Source: Opitutaceae bacterium
Lineage (GTDB): Bacteria; Verrucomicrobiota; Verrucomicrobiia; Opitutales; Opitutaceae
NCBI GenBank assembly: GCA_027482185.1
Contig: JAIXWF010000015.1
Coordinates: 124,001-188,000 of the forward strand
Direction of reading: 5' to 3'
Length of the DNA: 64,000 nucleotides
The notes beneath the pieces are model-generated. The model saw nothing but the letters and a program-made list of their open reading frames with translations, did no database searches and was not told where the DNA came from. The position numbers and the translations under genes are program-made. Shown one piece after another: positions 23,904 through 32,026 of this stretch. Numbering within the stretch: position 1 is the stretch's first letter; each line of letters opens with the position of its first letter.

Positions 23904-25319
23904 TCATTCGTCTTTGCGCGGCCGGAAAATCGCGGGGTCGAGCTCGACGTTCTGCTTCACCTCAAGGACGCGCGTGACGGTGTTGAAGGCCGGATGCCGC
24001 AGATCGGTGCGGAACGGCAGCGTGACGCCGTCGACTTGGCGGAAATCCGAAAAATCGATCGTCACCGGCACCCGCCCGTCGCCGCCGGCTCCGAGCTCCG
24101 CCTCGATCCTGAGCAACTGCCCCGTTTCGAGATCGAAATAGTGCAGGCCGGTCCGCTGGCGCAGGTTCGCCAGTTCCAACGCCGCGGTCTTGCGCCCGTT
24201 CACCTCCTTGATGCCGGCCGACCGGCGGATCGGGAATCGCTTCGGGAAATTCTCGAGATCGAGCATGCCGTTGCGCCGGAACAGTTCGAGTTCCTCGCCG
24301 CGAATCGGCCGGAAGCCCTGCAATTCGCCGTAGGACCAACCGGCCTGGCCGTCGAATCCCTGCCAGGTCCGGCCCACGCCGGGTACATCGGCTTCGCTCA
24401 GAAAAAAGTCCGGCGCCTTCTGGCTCAGCGTCAATTGGTAGGTCAGGCCCGAGCCTTCGTTCGTTACTTCGATCCGCGTCACCCGCGAGACGATCTGCGC
24501 CAGCGCCGCGTAACCGCCGGAGGCCGCGACGTATTTCTTCAGGATGTCCTCGGTTCGCTGCCACAGGCTTACCTGCGCCGCCGAAGGTTCGAAAAATCTC
24601 GGCGGCGGCGCAAAACGGTTGGCCAATTTCACGGCGCGGAGCGTCACCCGCTGCGGGCCCTCGCCGAAGACCGTCTCGAACGGCTCGAGCACGCCGTCCA
24701 CTTCGCGGAAATCGCCGTAACGGATCCGTTCCGTAACCTGGCGTCGATCGTCGATCGTGTCGACTTGGACCAGCGTGCCGCGCTCGGGATCGAACAGCCG
24801 GAATTGCACCGGCTGGGCGGGCGCCTTGGTCCCCACAACGTGAAAGGTCCGGCCGTCCCGCGCGACGTCGGGCAGACTTGCCTGCTCCATCAATTTGTCG
24901 GGCAGCAGCGTGACACGCGCCTGTCGGATGAGATTCACCAGGTCGCTCGTGCCGACAAACTGGCCGAGCCCGAGCGTATCGCTCACGAACCAATACAGGC
25001 CCGCATGCGCCGAGAATTCCCCGTAGCGCCAACCGTCGGGCCGCTGCACCAGCAAGGCGTAGGCGCCGGCGCCGGAATCGATGAAACGGACCTTCATCGC
25101 CGGACCGTTGTCGCCGGTCGAAATCTCGAACGCCGCATCGCGCGGGAACACCTCGGCGCGGGCGCGGCGCAGCCCCTGCACCTGCTCCCAGCGTTGCACC
25201 ACGGCCCGCGCGCGCTCGGCCGGGGTCCCGCCGGAAGCCGGCGCGGGCGGCGGCTCGGCCGCGGCCAAACCTGCCACCAAAGCAGCCAACGCTGCCGTCG
25301 TTGCCATCAGCCGGTTCAT
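23904..25319 (-). CDS. secreted protein with two LolA-like halves
   Basis: A 471-residue protein with a signal peptide (1-21, AGLAAA). The mature part seems to contain two related halves. The first (about 40-245) ends with an RYGDFREVDGVLEPFETVFG segment; the second (about 265-465) ends with DFSDFRQVDGVTLPFRTDLR. In both the D-F-R-x-V-D-G-V-x-x-P-F pattern is typical of outer-membrane lipoprotein-sorting (LolA/LppX-like) folds, which bind acyl chains. No lipobox is present. The gene overlaps the stop of the S41 protease gene by four bases (ATGA), so the two are coupled and may act together in the envelope. The function is not known; the fold is inferred from the repeated motif. Confidence 0.7.
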   Translation of the reverse strand: MNRLMATTAALAALVAGLAAAEPPPAPASGGTPAERARAVVQRWEQVQGLRRARAEVFPRDAAFEISTGDNGPAMKVRFIDSGAGAYALLVQRPDGWRYGEFSAHAGLYWFVSDTLGLGQFVGTSDLVNLIRQARVTLLPDKLMEQASLPDVARDGRTFHVVGTKAPAQPVQFRLFDPERGTLVQVDTIDDRRQVTERIRYGDFREVDGVLEPFETVFGEGPQRVTLRAVKLANRFAPPPRFFEPSAAQVSLWQRTEDILKKYVAASGGYAALAQIVSRVTRIEVTNEGSGLTYQLTLSQKAPDFFLSEADVPGVGRTWQGFDGQAGWSYGELQGFRPIRGEELELFRRNGMLDLENFPKRFPIRRSAGIKEVNGRKTAALELANLRQRTGLHYFDLETGQLLRIEAELGAGGDGRVPVTIDFSDFRQVDGVTLPFRTDLRHPAFNTVTRVLEVKQNVELDPAIFRPRKDE

Positions 25320-26653
25320 GATCCGTTTCCGCCCTCTCGTTTGGTTTCCCGGTTTTCGTTCCGCAACCGGCCCCGCAGCCACGCCGTCGCCGCCTCGAGC
25401 GGAGCGTCCACCCCGCCGGCCAGATCGGCGGCCGTCCGCCCCACGGGCTCGTCCGGGGCCACGCCGGCTCCCTCGATGGACTGCCCGCGCGGCGAACGGA
25501 TGTCGCCGATCGCGTACTGGAAGAGGTCGCCGTTCGGCAGCGTCTTGAAGAGCGAAGGCAACGCCGCGCCGGCGCTGCGTTCGCCGAAGAGCCGCGCCCG
25601 GCCGAGGTCCTTGAGACCGGCCGCCAAAATCTCGCTGGTCGACGCGGACCCGCCGTCGATCAGCAACGCCACCGGACCAAGAAAAGCCCCTTCCTGCGGA
25701 TAGACCGGATAACCCATGCCGCCGCGCCGCAGGCGCACCGAGCCCAACGAGGTCTCCCGGTCGACCAGCCAGCCCGCGAGTCCCGGAGCCATCGCGGTGA
25801 CGCCGCCGGGATTGCCCCGCAGGTCGATGATCAGGCCGTCCCCCGCCTTGAGACCGCGCAGGAAAGTGCGCAGCGGCCGCATCGCGGCCGGCGCAAACAC
25901 GCTCAGCCGGAGGTACGCGATGCCGTCGGCGGAACGCGTTTCCCATTCGAGCGGCAGCGACGGATAGTTGCCGATCGGCTCCGCCCATTCGCCGCGGTGC
26001 GGCGCGCACGCCAACTCCGCCTGCCACGGTTCGCCCGCCGGCGTCACGCCGGCAATCCGGACCTTCGTCCCGACCGGCGCCTGCAGCCGCGCCCCCGCAA
26101 GGGCCAGCAACTGGCGCATCGCGCGGGCCGGATCGAATCCCGACGCCGCCAACTTGGCGCGCACGTCGGCCAGCCGCACGCCGTCGATTTCCTGCACTTC
26201 CGTTCCCGGCGGCAGTCCCGCCGCGGCCGAGGGCGAATCGGCCGCAACCGCGGCCACCCGGACCTTTTCCCCGTCGGCCGCCAACGCGGCCCCGAGCACA
26301 CCGACACGATCCCTTTCCGCCGGGGAAAACACCGCCGCCTCCCGCGGCACAATCTGGAAATGCGTGCGCCCAAGTTCGCCGAGCATCGCCTGCAGCAACG
26401 CACGCAGCGCGGCCGGATCCGCCGCGTCGTCGAGGCGCGCCCGGTAGCGCTCGCCGACCGACGTCCAATCCACGCCGCCGAATGTGGGGTCGAAGTAGGC
26501 CTCGTTCACCGTCGACCACACGATCCGCCAGCTCTCTTCCCGGCGGGCCGGCCAGTCGGCCTCGGCGGCCGCGACGGCCGCCGCGCCGAAAGCCCAGATT
26601 GCTCCGGCCAAAACCAGACGGAGCGCGGCGCGACGCGGATTACCTGCGGCCAT
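25316..26653 (-). CDS. S41-family C-terminal processing protease-like protein
   Basis: A 445-residue exported protein. A signal-like segment (1-30) is followed by an N-terminal helical domain (about 35-105), a PDZ-like domain (about 105-210, VRVAAVAADSPSAAAGLPPG then EVQEIDGVRL), and the S41 catalytic domain: DGIAYLRLSVF, DGLIIDLRGNPGGV, the nucleophile Ser in LIDGGSASTSEILAAGLKD with the partner Lys four turns later, and LFGERSAGAALPS. Family knowledge: CTP/Tsp proteases use a Ser-Lys dyad to cut envelope proteins from their C-terminus. It shares an ATGA overlap with the following LolA-like gene, which could encode a partner or substrate carrier. Confidence 0.85.
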   Translation of the reverse strand: MAAGNPRRAALRLVLAGAIWAFGAAAVAAAEADWPARREESWRIVWSTVNEAYFDPTFGGVDWTSVGERYRARLDDAADPAALRALLQAMLGELGRTHFQIVPREAAVFSPAERDRVGVLGAALAADGEKVRVAAVAADSPSAAAGLPPGTEVQEIDGVRLADVRAKLAASGFDPARAMRQLLALAGARLQAPVGTKVRIAGVTPAGEPWQAELACAPHRGEWAEPIGNYPSLPLEWETRSADGIAYLRLSVFAPAAMRPLRTFLRGLKAGDGLIIDLRGNPGGVTAMAPGLAGWLVDRETSLGSVRLRRGGMGYPVYPQEGAFLGPVALLIDGGSASTSEILAAGLKDLGRARLFGERSAGAALPSLFKTLPNGDLFQYAIGDIRSPRGQSIEGAGVAPDEPVGRTAADLAGGVDAPLEAATAWLRGRLRNENRETKREGGNGS

Positions 26654-26705
26654 GGCGCGGCACGGAAATCGCCTGTTCCGGCGACGTCAACGCCGCACAC
26701 CGTGC

Positions 26706-27128
26706 TCAGGCTTTTTCCCGCCGGGCCGTGCGCCGCAGCACGCCGCGAATCCGCCACCCGGACCGCTCGCGGACCAGCTCGTAGTCGTACGCCGCGTCAC
26801 CGGTTTGGGAATACACCTGCACCGTGAGGGCCGCGCGCGCGCCGTCGTCGCGCACAATGCCGTATTCCGCCCGCGTGTTCGCCCAGATCTCGGGATAGTT
26901 GCGCCGCACGATCTCGGTGAACGCCGCCGGCGATTTCTGCGTCCGCAGATCGGCGGACGCGAGCGCGTAGGCCCCGCCCGGGTCGCCGTTGCGGAAGGCG
27001 GCAAGCTGCGCGGCGACCACCGCCACGATCTCCTGCCGGATCGCCGCCGTCGAGGCCCGCGGCTCGGCCGCGACCGTGGCCCGCACGGAGCCCAGCAGAA
27101 CCAACAGAAGGAAAAGGCGCCGCAGCAT
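26706..27128 (-). CDS. DUF4864 exported protein
   Basis: A 140-residue protein with a signal peptide (1-20, LRRLFLLLVLLGSVRATVAA). The mature part fits DUF4864: IRQEIVAVVAAQLAAFRNGD, GGAYALASADLRTQKSPAAF, then a beta-rich end with YDYELVRERSGWRIRGV. The overall layout (helices followed by a curved sheet) recalls NTF2-like folds. Biochemical role unknown. Start at 27128 is set by the signal peptide; the open frame upstream is a shadow of the divergent acetyltransferase gene. It lies 52 bp upstream of the S41 protease gene in the same direction and may share its transcript. Confidence 0.75.
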   Translation of the reverse strand: MLRRLFLLLVLLGSVRATVAAEPRASTAAIRQEIVAVVAAQLAAFRNGDPGGAYALASADLRTQKSPAAFTEIVRRNYPEIWANTRAEYGIVRDDGARAALTVQVYSQTGDAAYDYELVRERSGWRIRGVLRRTARREKA

Positions 27129-27278
27129 CGCCGTCAGCTTGGCGGCAATTCCCGCGCCCGCAACTCGCCGGACCGAAGGCCCCGGCGGCACACCTGCCGG
27201 CCGACGCCGGCCGCCGCTGTGCGCCGACCGTCCGTTTCCGGCGTGCGTCCGCCCGCACCCGCCGGCAAGTTCCCGCGG

Positions 27279-27758
27279 ATGAACCTGACGATCCGCGCGG
27301 CGACGTCCGCCGATGTTCCGCTCGTGCTCGAATTCATCCGCGCCTTGGCGGAATACGAGAAGCTGGCCGCGGAGGTCACCGCCGACGAAGCCGGCCTTGC
27401 CGCCACGCTGTTCCCGGCCGCGGGTCGGCCGGCGGCGGAATGCCGGCTGGCGTTCGTCGACGGCGTCGCCGCCGGTTTCGCCATCTACTTCACGAACTAC
27501 TCGACGTTTCTCGCGAAGCCCGGGCTGCACCTCGAGGATCTCTTCGTGAAGCCGGAGTTCCGCGGCCGCGGCGTGGGCAAGGCGCTGCTGCTCGGGCTGG
27601 CGCGGCTGGCGAACGAACGCGGCTACGGCCGCATGGAGTGGACGGTCCTCGACTGGAACAAGCCGGCGATCGCGTTCTACGAATCCCTCGGGGCCAATCG
27701 TCTGCTCGATTGGCAGATTTGCCGGCTCACCGGCGAAAGCCTGGCCCGGTATGCCTGA
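27279..27758 (+). CDS. GNAT-family N-acetyltransferase, diamine acetyltransferase-like
   Basis: A 159-residue acetyltransferase. The opening MNLTIRAATSADVPLVLEFI is a typical GNAT strand-helix. FAIYFTNYSTFLAKPGLHLE is followed by DLFVKPEFRGRGVGKALL, the acetyl-CoA pyrophosphate loop (R-G-x-G-x-G), then MEWTVLDWNKPAIAFYESLG with the conserved Tyr. The whole resembles the spermidine/diamine acetyltransferase (SSAT) or thialysine acetyltransferase group, where the xYFTNYSTFLG segment is characteristic. The substrate is probably a small amine, by homology only. The ATG at 27279 follows a long upstream open frame without homology. It precedes the M14 peptidase gene by 49 bp in the same direction. 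Confidence 0.85.
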   Translation: MNLTIRAATSADVPLVLEFIRALAEYEKLAAEVTADEAGLAATLFPAAGRPAAECRLAFVDGVAAGFAIYFTNYSTFLAKPGLHLEDLFVKPEFRGRGVGKALLLGLARLANERGYGRMEWTVLDWNKPAIAFYESLGANRLLDWQICRLTGESLARYA

Positions 27759-27807
27759 GGCCGGATTCGGCTCGTGGCACGGTTGCAACCGCGCACACTG
27801 CCGGACC

Positions 27808-30726
27808 ATGTCCGTTTCGCTTCGTCTCCGCCGTCTCGGCGCCGCCGCACTCGTTTCATTTTCGGTTTCGATTTTCGCGCAAGAGCCGGCCACTCCGGCC
27901 CCGGTCGCCGGCCTCGACTACCGGGAACCGTTTTTCCCCGGCGCAACCTACGATCCCGCGGTGCCGACGCCGTCCGCCGTCCTCGGCTTCGAGGTCGGTT
28001 CCAAACCCTCCGATCCGGCGCAAATCGAGGCCGTCTTCCGCGCCCTCGCCGCCAAAAGCGCGCGCTGCAAACTGGTCGAGTACGGGCGCACCCACGAAGG
28101 CCGGCCCCTGCACTACCTTGTCATCGGTTCCGAGCCGAACCTCCGCCGGCTCGATGCGCTGCAGGCCGGCTACGCCAAACTCGCCGACCCCCGCCGCACC
28201 ACCAAGGCCGAAGCCGACGAGCTCGCCGCCACGCTGCCGGCGCTGGCGTGGATGGCGTATGTGATTCATGGCGACGAACTCTCCAGTTCGGATGCCGCGC
28301 TCGCCGTCGCGCACCATCTCGCCGCCGGCACTTCCCCCGCCGTGGCGGAGTTGCTCGAGAAAATCGTCGTTGTGATCGATCCGCTGATGAACCCGGACGG
28401 CCGCGAGCGTTTCATCCAAATGATGCGGCAGAACCGCACCCTGCAGCCCGGCCTCGACGAACAGTCCCTGCTGCACACCGGCTACTGGCCCGCCGGCCGC
28501 ACCAACCACTATCTCTTCGATCTCAACCGCGACTGGGCGTTTGTCACCCAGCCCGAATCGCGCGCCCGCGTCCGCGCCATCGCGGCGTGGAATCCGCACT
28601 ACCTGATCGAGGGCCATGAAATGGGGTCCCAGAGCACGTTCTTCTTCAATCCGCCGCGCGAGGCTCTCAATCCCCACTTCCCGGACAACCATCTCAAGTG
28701 GGAGGCACGTTTCGGCATCGACCAAGCCGCCGCCTTCGACGCCCGCGGCTGGCGCTACTTCAACGGCGAATCCTACGACAACTGGTACCCCGGCTACTCG
28801 TCGTCGTGGGCCCCCCTGCGCGGGACGATCGGCAACCTCTACGAACAGGCGCGCATCGCCACCGACGCCGTCCGCCACGCCGACGGCGCCCTCGAGACCT
28901 ACCGGGAATCGGTGCACCACCAACTGGTGAGCACGATGGCGAACCTTGAAACGCTGGCGCGCCACCGCCGGGAGATCCTCGCCGACTTCGTCGCGGAAAA
29001 GCGCCGCTGCGTCGGGCCCGACGCCACCGTGCCCGCCCGCACGTGGGCGATCCTGCCCACCGCGAATTCCACCCGCCTGCGCGGCTTCCTCGAGGTCCTC
29101 GGTATCCAAGGCATCGAAACCCTCGCCGCCGGCCGACCCTTCCGCGCCCAAGGCAAGGACCGTCTCGGCCGGCCCGTGCCGGAACGCGAATTTCCCGCCG
29201 ACACCCTGCTCGTCCCGATCCGCCAGCCGCTCGCGAGCCTCGTTGCCACGCTGTTCGAATTCGATCCGCGCATGACCCCGGCATTTCTAACTGAGGAACG
29301 GCGCGAACTGCTGCGCGGCAAACCCAGCCGCGTTTACGACACCACCGGCTGGAGCCTGCCGATGCTGCACGATTTGGAGACATTCGAACTCGACGGCGAC
29401 GTGCCCGCCGCCGCCGCGGCCCGGCCCCACGCGGCCCCGCCCGCCCCCGCGCCGCTCGCGAACCCGGAAGGCGCGCTCGCCTTCGTGCTCGACGGCGCCG
29501 ACGACCACGCCGCCACCGCCGCCGGCCGGCTGATGGAGCGCGGCGTCAAAGTCCGCGCCGCCGAACGCGCCTTCCAATTCGACGGCCGCGACTTCGCCCG
29601 CGGCAGCATCGTGATTTCGCGCAAGGACAACGCCGGCTTCGCCGGCGATCTCGCCGCCGTCGTCGCCGACGTCGCCCGCCCCCTCGCGCTCGCCGCCGTC
29701 GGCATCCGGAGCACCCGCGGGCCCGGCGACGCCCCCGAACTCGGCGGACGCCACTTCGTGCTGCTGCATCCGCCGAGCATCGCCGTGCTCGGCCGCGAGC
29801 CGATCAACCCGAATGCGTACGGCGAAATCTGGCACCTCGTCGACCGCACCCTCGGCCTGCGCGCCGCGTACTTGAATTTCCAGAATCTCCGCAGCGCCGA
29901 TTTGCGCCGCTACAACGTCATCGTGATCCCCGACGGCGCCGCCGCCGTCCTTGCCGACCGCCTCGAGACCCTGCGCGCCTGGACCTCCGCCGGCGGCACC
30001 TTGATCGCGCTCGGCGGCTCCGCCGCTGCGTTTGCCAAAGAGAAGGACGGTCTTGGCGGCACGCGCCAACTGGGCGACGTCCTCGCGAAATTCGACGACT
30101 ACCGTCAGGCGATCGTGCGCGAATGGGAAGCCCGCCAAGCCGCGCCGGATCCGGAGAAAATCTGGGCCCATGCGCCGCCGACGGAGTCGACGTTCCCCTG
30201 GCAGCTCGGCGAAACCGACCGGACCGGCGAAGAGGAACTGAAACGCCGCGACGCGTGGCGTGCGATGTTCATGCCGTTGGGCGCCCTGCTCGCCGCCCGG
30301 CTCGACGCCGAAGACTGGCTCACCGCCGGCTGCGGCGAGTACCTGCCCGTCATCTACTCCGGTCGCACCGTGCTGCATGCGCCGGCCTCGGTGCAAGTGC
30401 CTGCGCGCTTCGGTCATTTTTCCCCGCTCCCGGACGCCGCCAAGAAACCGGACGGGCCGGAAACGAAGAAACGCGCCGCCGGCTGGTCGATTGCCCCACC
30501 CGCCCACGAGATGCGCCTGCGCATGAGCGGGCTGGTCTGGCCGGAAGCGGCGGAACGGCTCGCCAACTCCGCCTACGTCACGCGCGAAAGCATCGGCCGG
30601 GGCCAACTCATTCTGTTCGCCGCCAACCCGACTTATCGGGCCGCCGCCGCGGGCTCGACGCGGCTGCTCGTCAATGCCCTCGTGCTCGGCCCGGGCATGG
30701 GGACCTCCCAACCGATCATGCCGTGA
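27808..30726 (+). CDS. large M14-family zinc carboxypeptidase-like protein
   Basis: A 972-residue secreted protein with a signal peptide (1-24, SVSIFA). The M14 domain occupies about residues 30-370. The first zinc motif is VIHGDELSSSDAAL (HxxE), then NPDGRERFIQMMRQNRT, FDLNRDWAFVTQPESRA, and LIEGHEMGSQSTFFF, which supplies the third zinc His. The remaining 600 residues include a glutamine-amidotransferase-like segment around VIPDGAAAVLADRLETLR ... GGTLIALGGSAAAFA, as in other very large M14 peptidases of Verrucomicrobia and Bacteroidetes. It probably cleaves peptides in the periplasm or medium. An in-frame upstream ATG exists at 27751 but overlaps the previous gene; the ATG at 27808 fits the signal peptide. 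Confidence 0.87.
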   Translation: MSVSLRLRRLGAAALVSFSVSIFAQEPATPAPVAGLDYREPFFPGATYDPAVPTPSAVLGFEVGSKPSDPAQIEAVFRALAAKSARCKLVEYGRTHEGRPLHYLVIGSEPNLRRLDALQAGYAKLADPRRTTKAEADELAATLPALAWMAYVIHGDELSSSDAALAVAHHLAAGTSPAVAELLEKIVVVIDPLMNPDGRERFIQMMRQNRTLQPGLDEQSLLHTGYWPAGRTNHYLFDLNRDWAFVTQPESRARVRAIAAWNPHYLIEGHEMGSQSTFFFNPPREALNPHFPDNHLKWEARFGIDQAAAFDARGWRYFNGESYDNWYPGYSSSWAPLRGTIGNLYEQARIATDAVRHADGALETYRESVHHQLVSTMANLETLARHRREILADFVAEKRRCVGPDATVPARTWAILPTANSTRLRGFLEVLGIQGIETLAAGRPFRAQGKDRLGRPVPEREFPADTLLVPIRQPLASLVATLFEFDPRMTPAFLTEERRELLRGKPSRVYDTTGWSLPMLHDLETFELDGDVPAAAAARPHAAPPAPAPLANPEGALAFVLDGADDHAATAAGRLMERGVKVRAAERAFQFDGRDFARGSIVISRKDNAGFAGDLAAVVADVARPLALAAVGIRSTRGPGDAPELGGRHFVLLHPPSIAVLGREPINPNAYGEIWHLVDRTLGLRAAYLNFQNLRSADLRRYNVIVIPDGAAAVLADRLETLRAWTSAGGTLIALGGSAAAFAKEKDGLGGTRQLGDVLAKFDDYRQAIVREWEARQAAPDPEKIWAHAPPTESTFPWQLGETDRTGEEELKRRDAWRAMFMPLGALLAARLDAEDWLTAGCGEYLPVIYSGRTVLHAPASVQVPARFGHFSPLPDAAKKPDGPETKKRAAGWSIAPPAHEMRLRMSGLVWPEAAERLANSAYVTRESIGRGQLILFAANPTYRAAAAGSTRLLVNALVLGPGMGTSQPIMP

Positions 30727-30841
30727 TCCGTCGCCGCGCGCGGTCCGGTCCCTGCGATCGATCGCGCGCAGTCGGGCGCGTCAGCGTTTCCACCCAGTTT
30801 TTTGTTTTGCGCCGTGCCGGGGAATCGGTGCGCTCACGGGA

Positions 30842-31180
30842 ATGTCGCAATGCCCCCCGCCCACCCCGGAACTTACGGAGCTGGCGGCCGTTCTGGGCGA
30901 GGAAAACGTGCAGACCTTGGTACGCACCTTCCTGCGCGATTTCCCGATCTCCTTCCAGGAACTGGGCGGCGGCGAGCGCAAGAATCGGCATCGGCTGGCC
31001 CACAGCATGAAGAGCAATGCCCGCCTGATGGGCGCACACGCCCTCTCTCAGCGCATGGCCGAGCTCGAGAACCGGCTTTCCGTCGAAAACGGGCAGGACG
31101 TCACGCCCCAAGACCTAACCGCCATCGGCCAAGAGTTCGAGGCCGTGGCCGGCCCGCTGCGGATCTTCGTCGGCCAGTAG
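30842..31180 (+). CDS. HPt phosphotransfer domain protein
   Basis: A 112-residue single-domain histidine phosphotransfer protein. It forms the HPt four-helix pattern, with the phospho-accepting His in HRLAHSMKSNARLMGAHAL (H-x-x-K-S-N-A-x-x-x-G) near residue 55, followed by LSQRMAELENRL. HPt proteins shuttle phosphate between receiver domains and hybrid kinases. It has no kinase beside it; possible partners are the receivers encoded at 31193, 32027 and 56013 or the hybrid kinase near 57415. It follows the M14 gene after 115 bp and is convergent with the NarL-type regulator gene, with 12 bp between the stop codons. Confidence 0.88.
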   Translation: MSQCPPPTPELTELAAVLGEENVQTLVRTFLRDFPISFQELGGGERKNRHRLAHSMKSNARLMGAHALSQRMAELENRLSVENGQDVTPQDLTAIGQEFEAVAGPLRIFVGQ

Positions 31181-31192
31181 GCCGCCGTGCCG

Positions 31193-31837
31193 TCAGGTAT
31201 CGACCAATCCCGCCTGGATGCACCAGCGGGTGAGGCTCGCGACTTCGCGGACGCCGATCTTCTCCATGATGTTCGCCCGGTGCTTTTCGACCGTGCGGAC
31301 GCTGAGATTGAGCTTCGCCGCGATCTCCTTCGACATCTGGCCCGCCGCCACCAACCGCGCGATTTCCTGCTCCCGCTCCGTGAGCGGAACTTCGAGCTTG
31401 GGCCGCGGCGCAGCCAACGCCGCTCCGGCGCCGCCTTTCGCCCGCACCCGGCTCGCGAAAAACATCCCGCCGCCGCGCACCGTCTCGACGGCGCTCAAGA
31501 CGTACTCGATCGGTTCCGTCTTGTCGACGTAGCCGTTGACGCCGAGCACCATCAGGTCGGCGGGCAGGCGCTCGCTGGGATGGGCCGTGATGACTAGAAT
31601 CTTGAGGTCGGGCAGCGCGCGGCGCACTTCCCGGGCGATTTCCATGCCGTTGATGTCCGGCAGCATCAGATCAACCACCAGTAAATCGGGCTTCTCGCGC
31701 AAACAAAACTCAAGGCCGGGCTTGCCCATGCCGAATTCGCCGATGATCTGAAGGTCCTTCACCTTGCCGAGCGTCAACAAAATCAACTGACGAAACATGG
31801 TCTCGTCTTCGATGAGAACGGCGCGGAGTTTTCGCAT
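31193..31837 (-). CDS. NarL/LuxR-family response regulator
   Basis: A 214-residue two-domain regulator. Receiver at about 1-125: acidic pair in AVLIEDE, phospho-acceptor Asp in LLVVDLMLPDINGME, Thr in ILVITAH and Lys in YVDKTEP. A linker (about 126-150) precedes the LuxR-type helix-turn-helix LTEREQEIARLVAAGQMSKE, IAAKLNLSVRTVEKHRANIM. Phosphorylation should allow dimerisation and DNA binding. The ATG at 31837 starts the first receiver strand at residue 4; the much longer open frame upstream is a shadow of the divergent gene. It is separated from that gene (32027) by a 189-bp divergent promoter region. Confidence 0.92.
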   Translation of the reverse strand: MRKLRAVLIEDETMFRQLILLTLGKVKDLQIIGEFGMGKPGLEFCLREKPDLLVVDLMLPDINGMEIAREVRRALPDLKILVITAHPSERLPADLMVLGVNGYVDKTEPIEYVLSAVETVRGGGMFFASRVRAKGGAGAALAAPRPKLEVPLTEREQEIARLVAAGQMSKEIAAKLNLSVRTVEKHRANIMEKIGVREVASLTRWCIQAGLVDT

Positions 31838-32026
31838 GCGGGAGCGGGTGAGGACTGAGGTAAGCGTTAATTCAAGCGCGGGGTCCGCACAACTACGGAT
31901 GCACGTCCTGGCCGCGGCTGCTAACCTCTTCCGTCTGACAATCCCGATGCCGGAACTCAAGCACACATTGCTGGCTACCCTTTCACTCGCCGCCGCCACG
32001 CCCGGCCCGGGTTCGTTCCACCGTCC

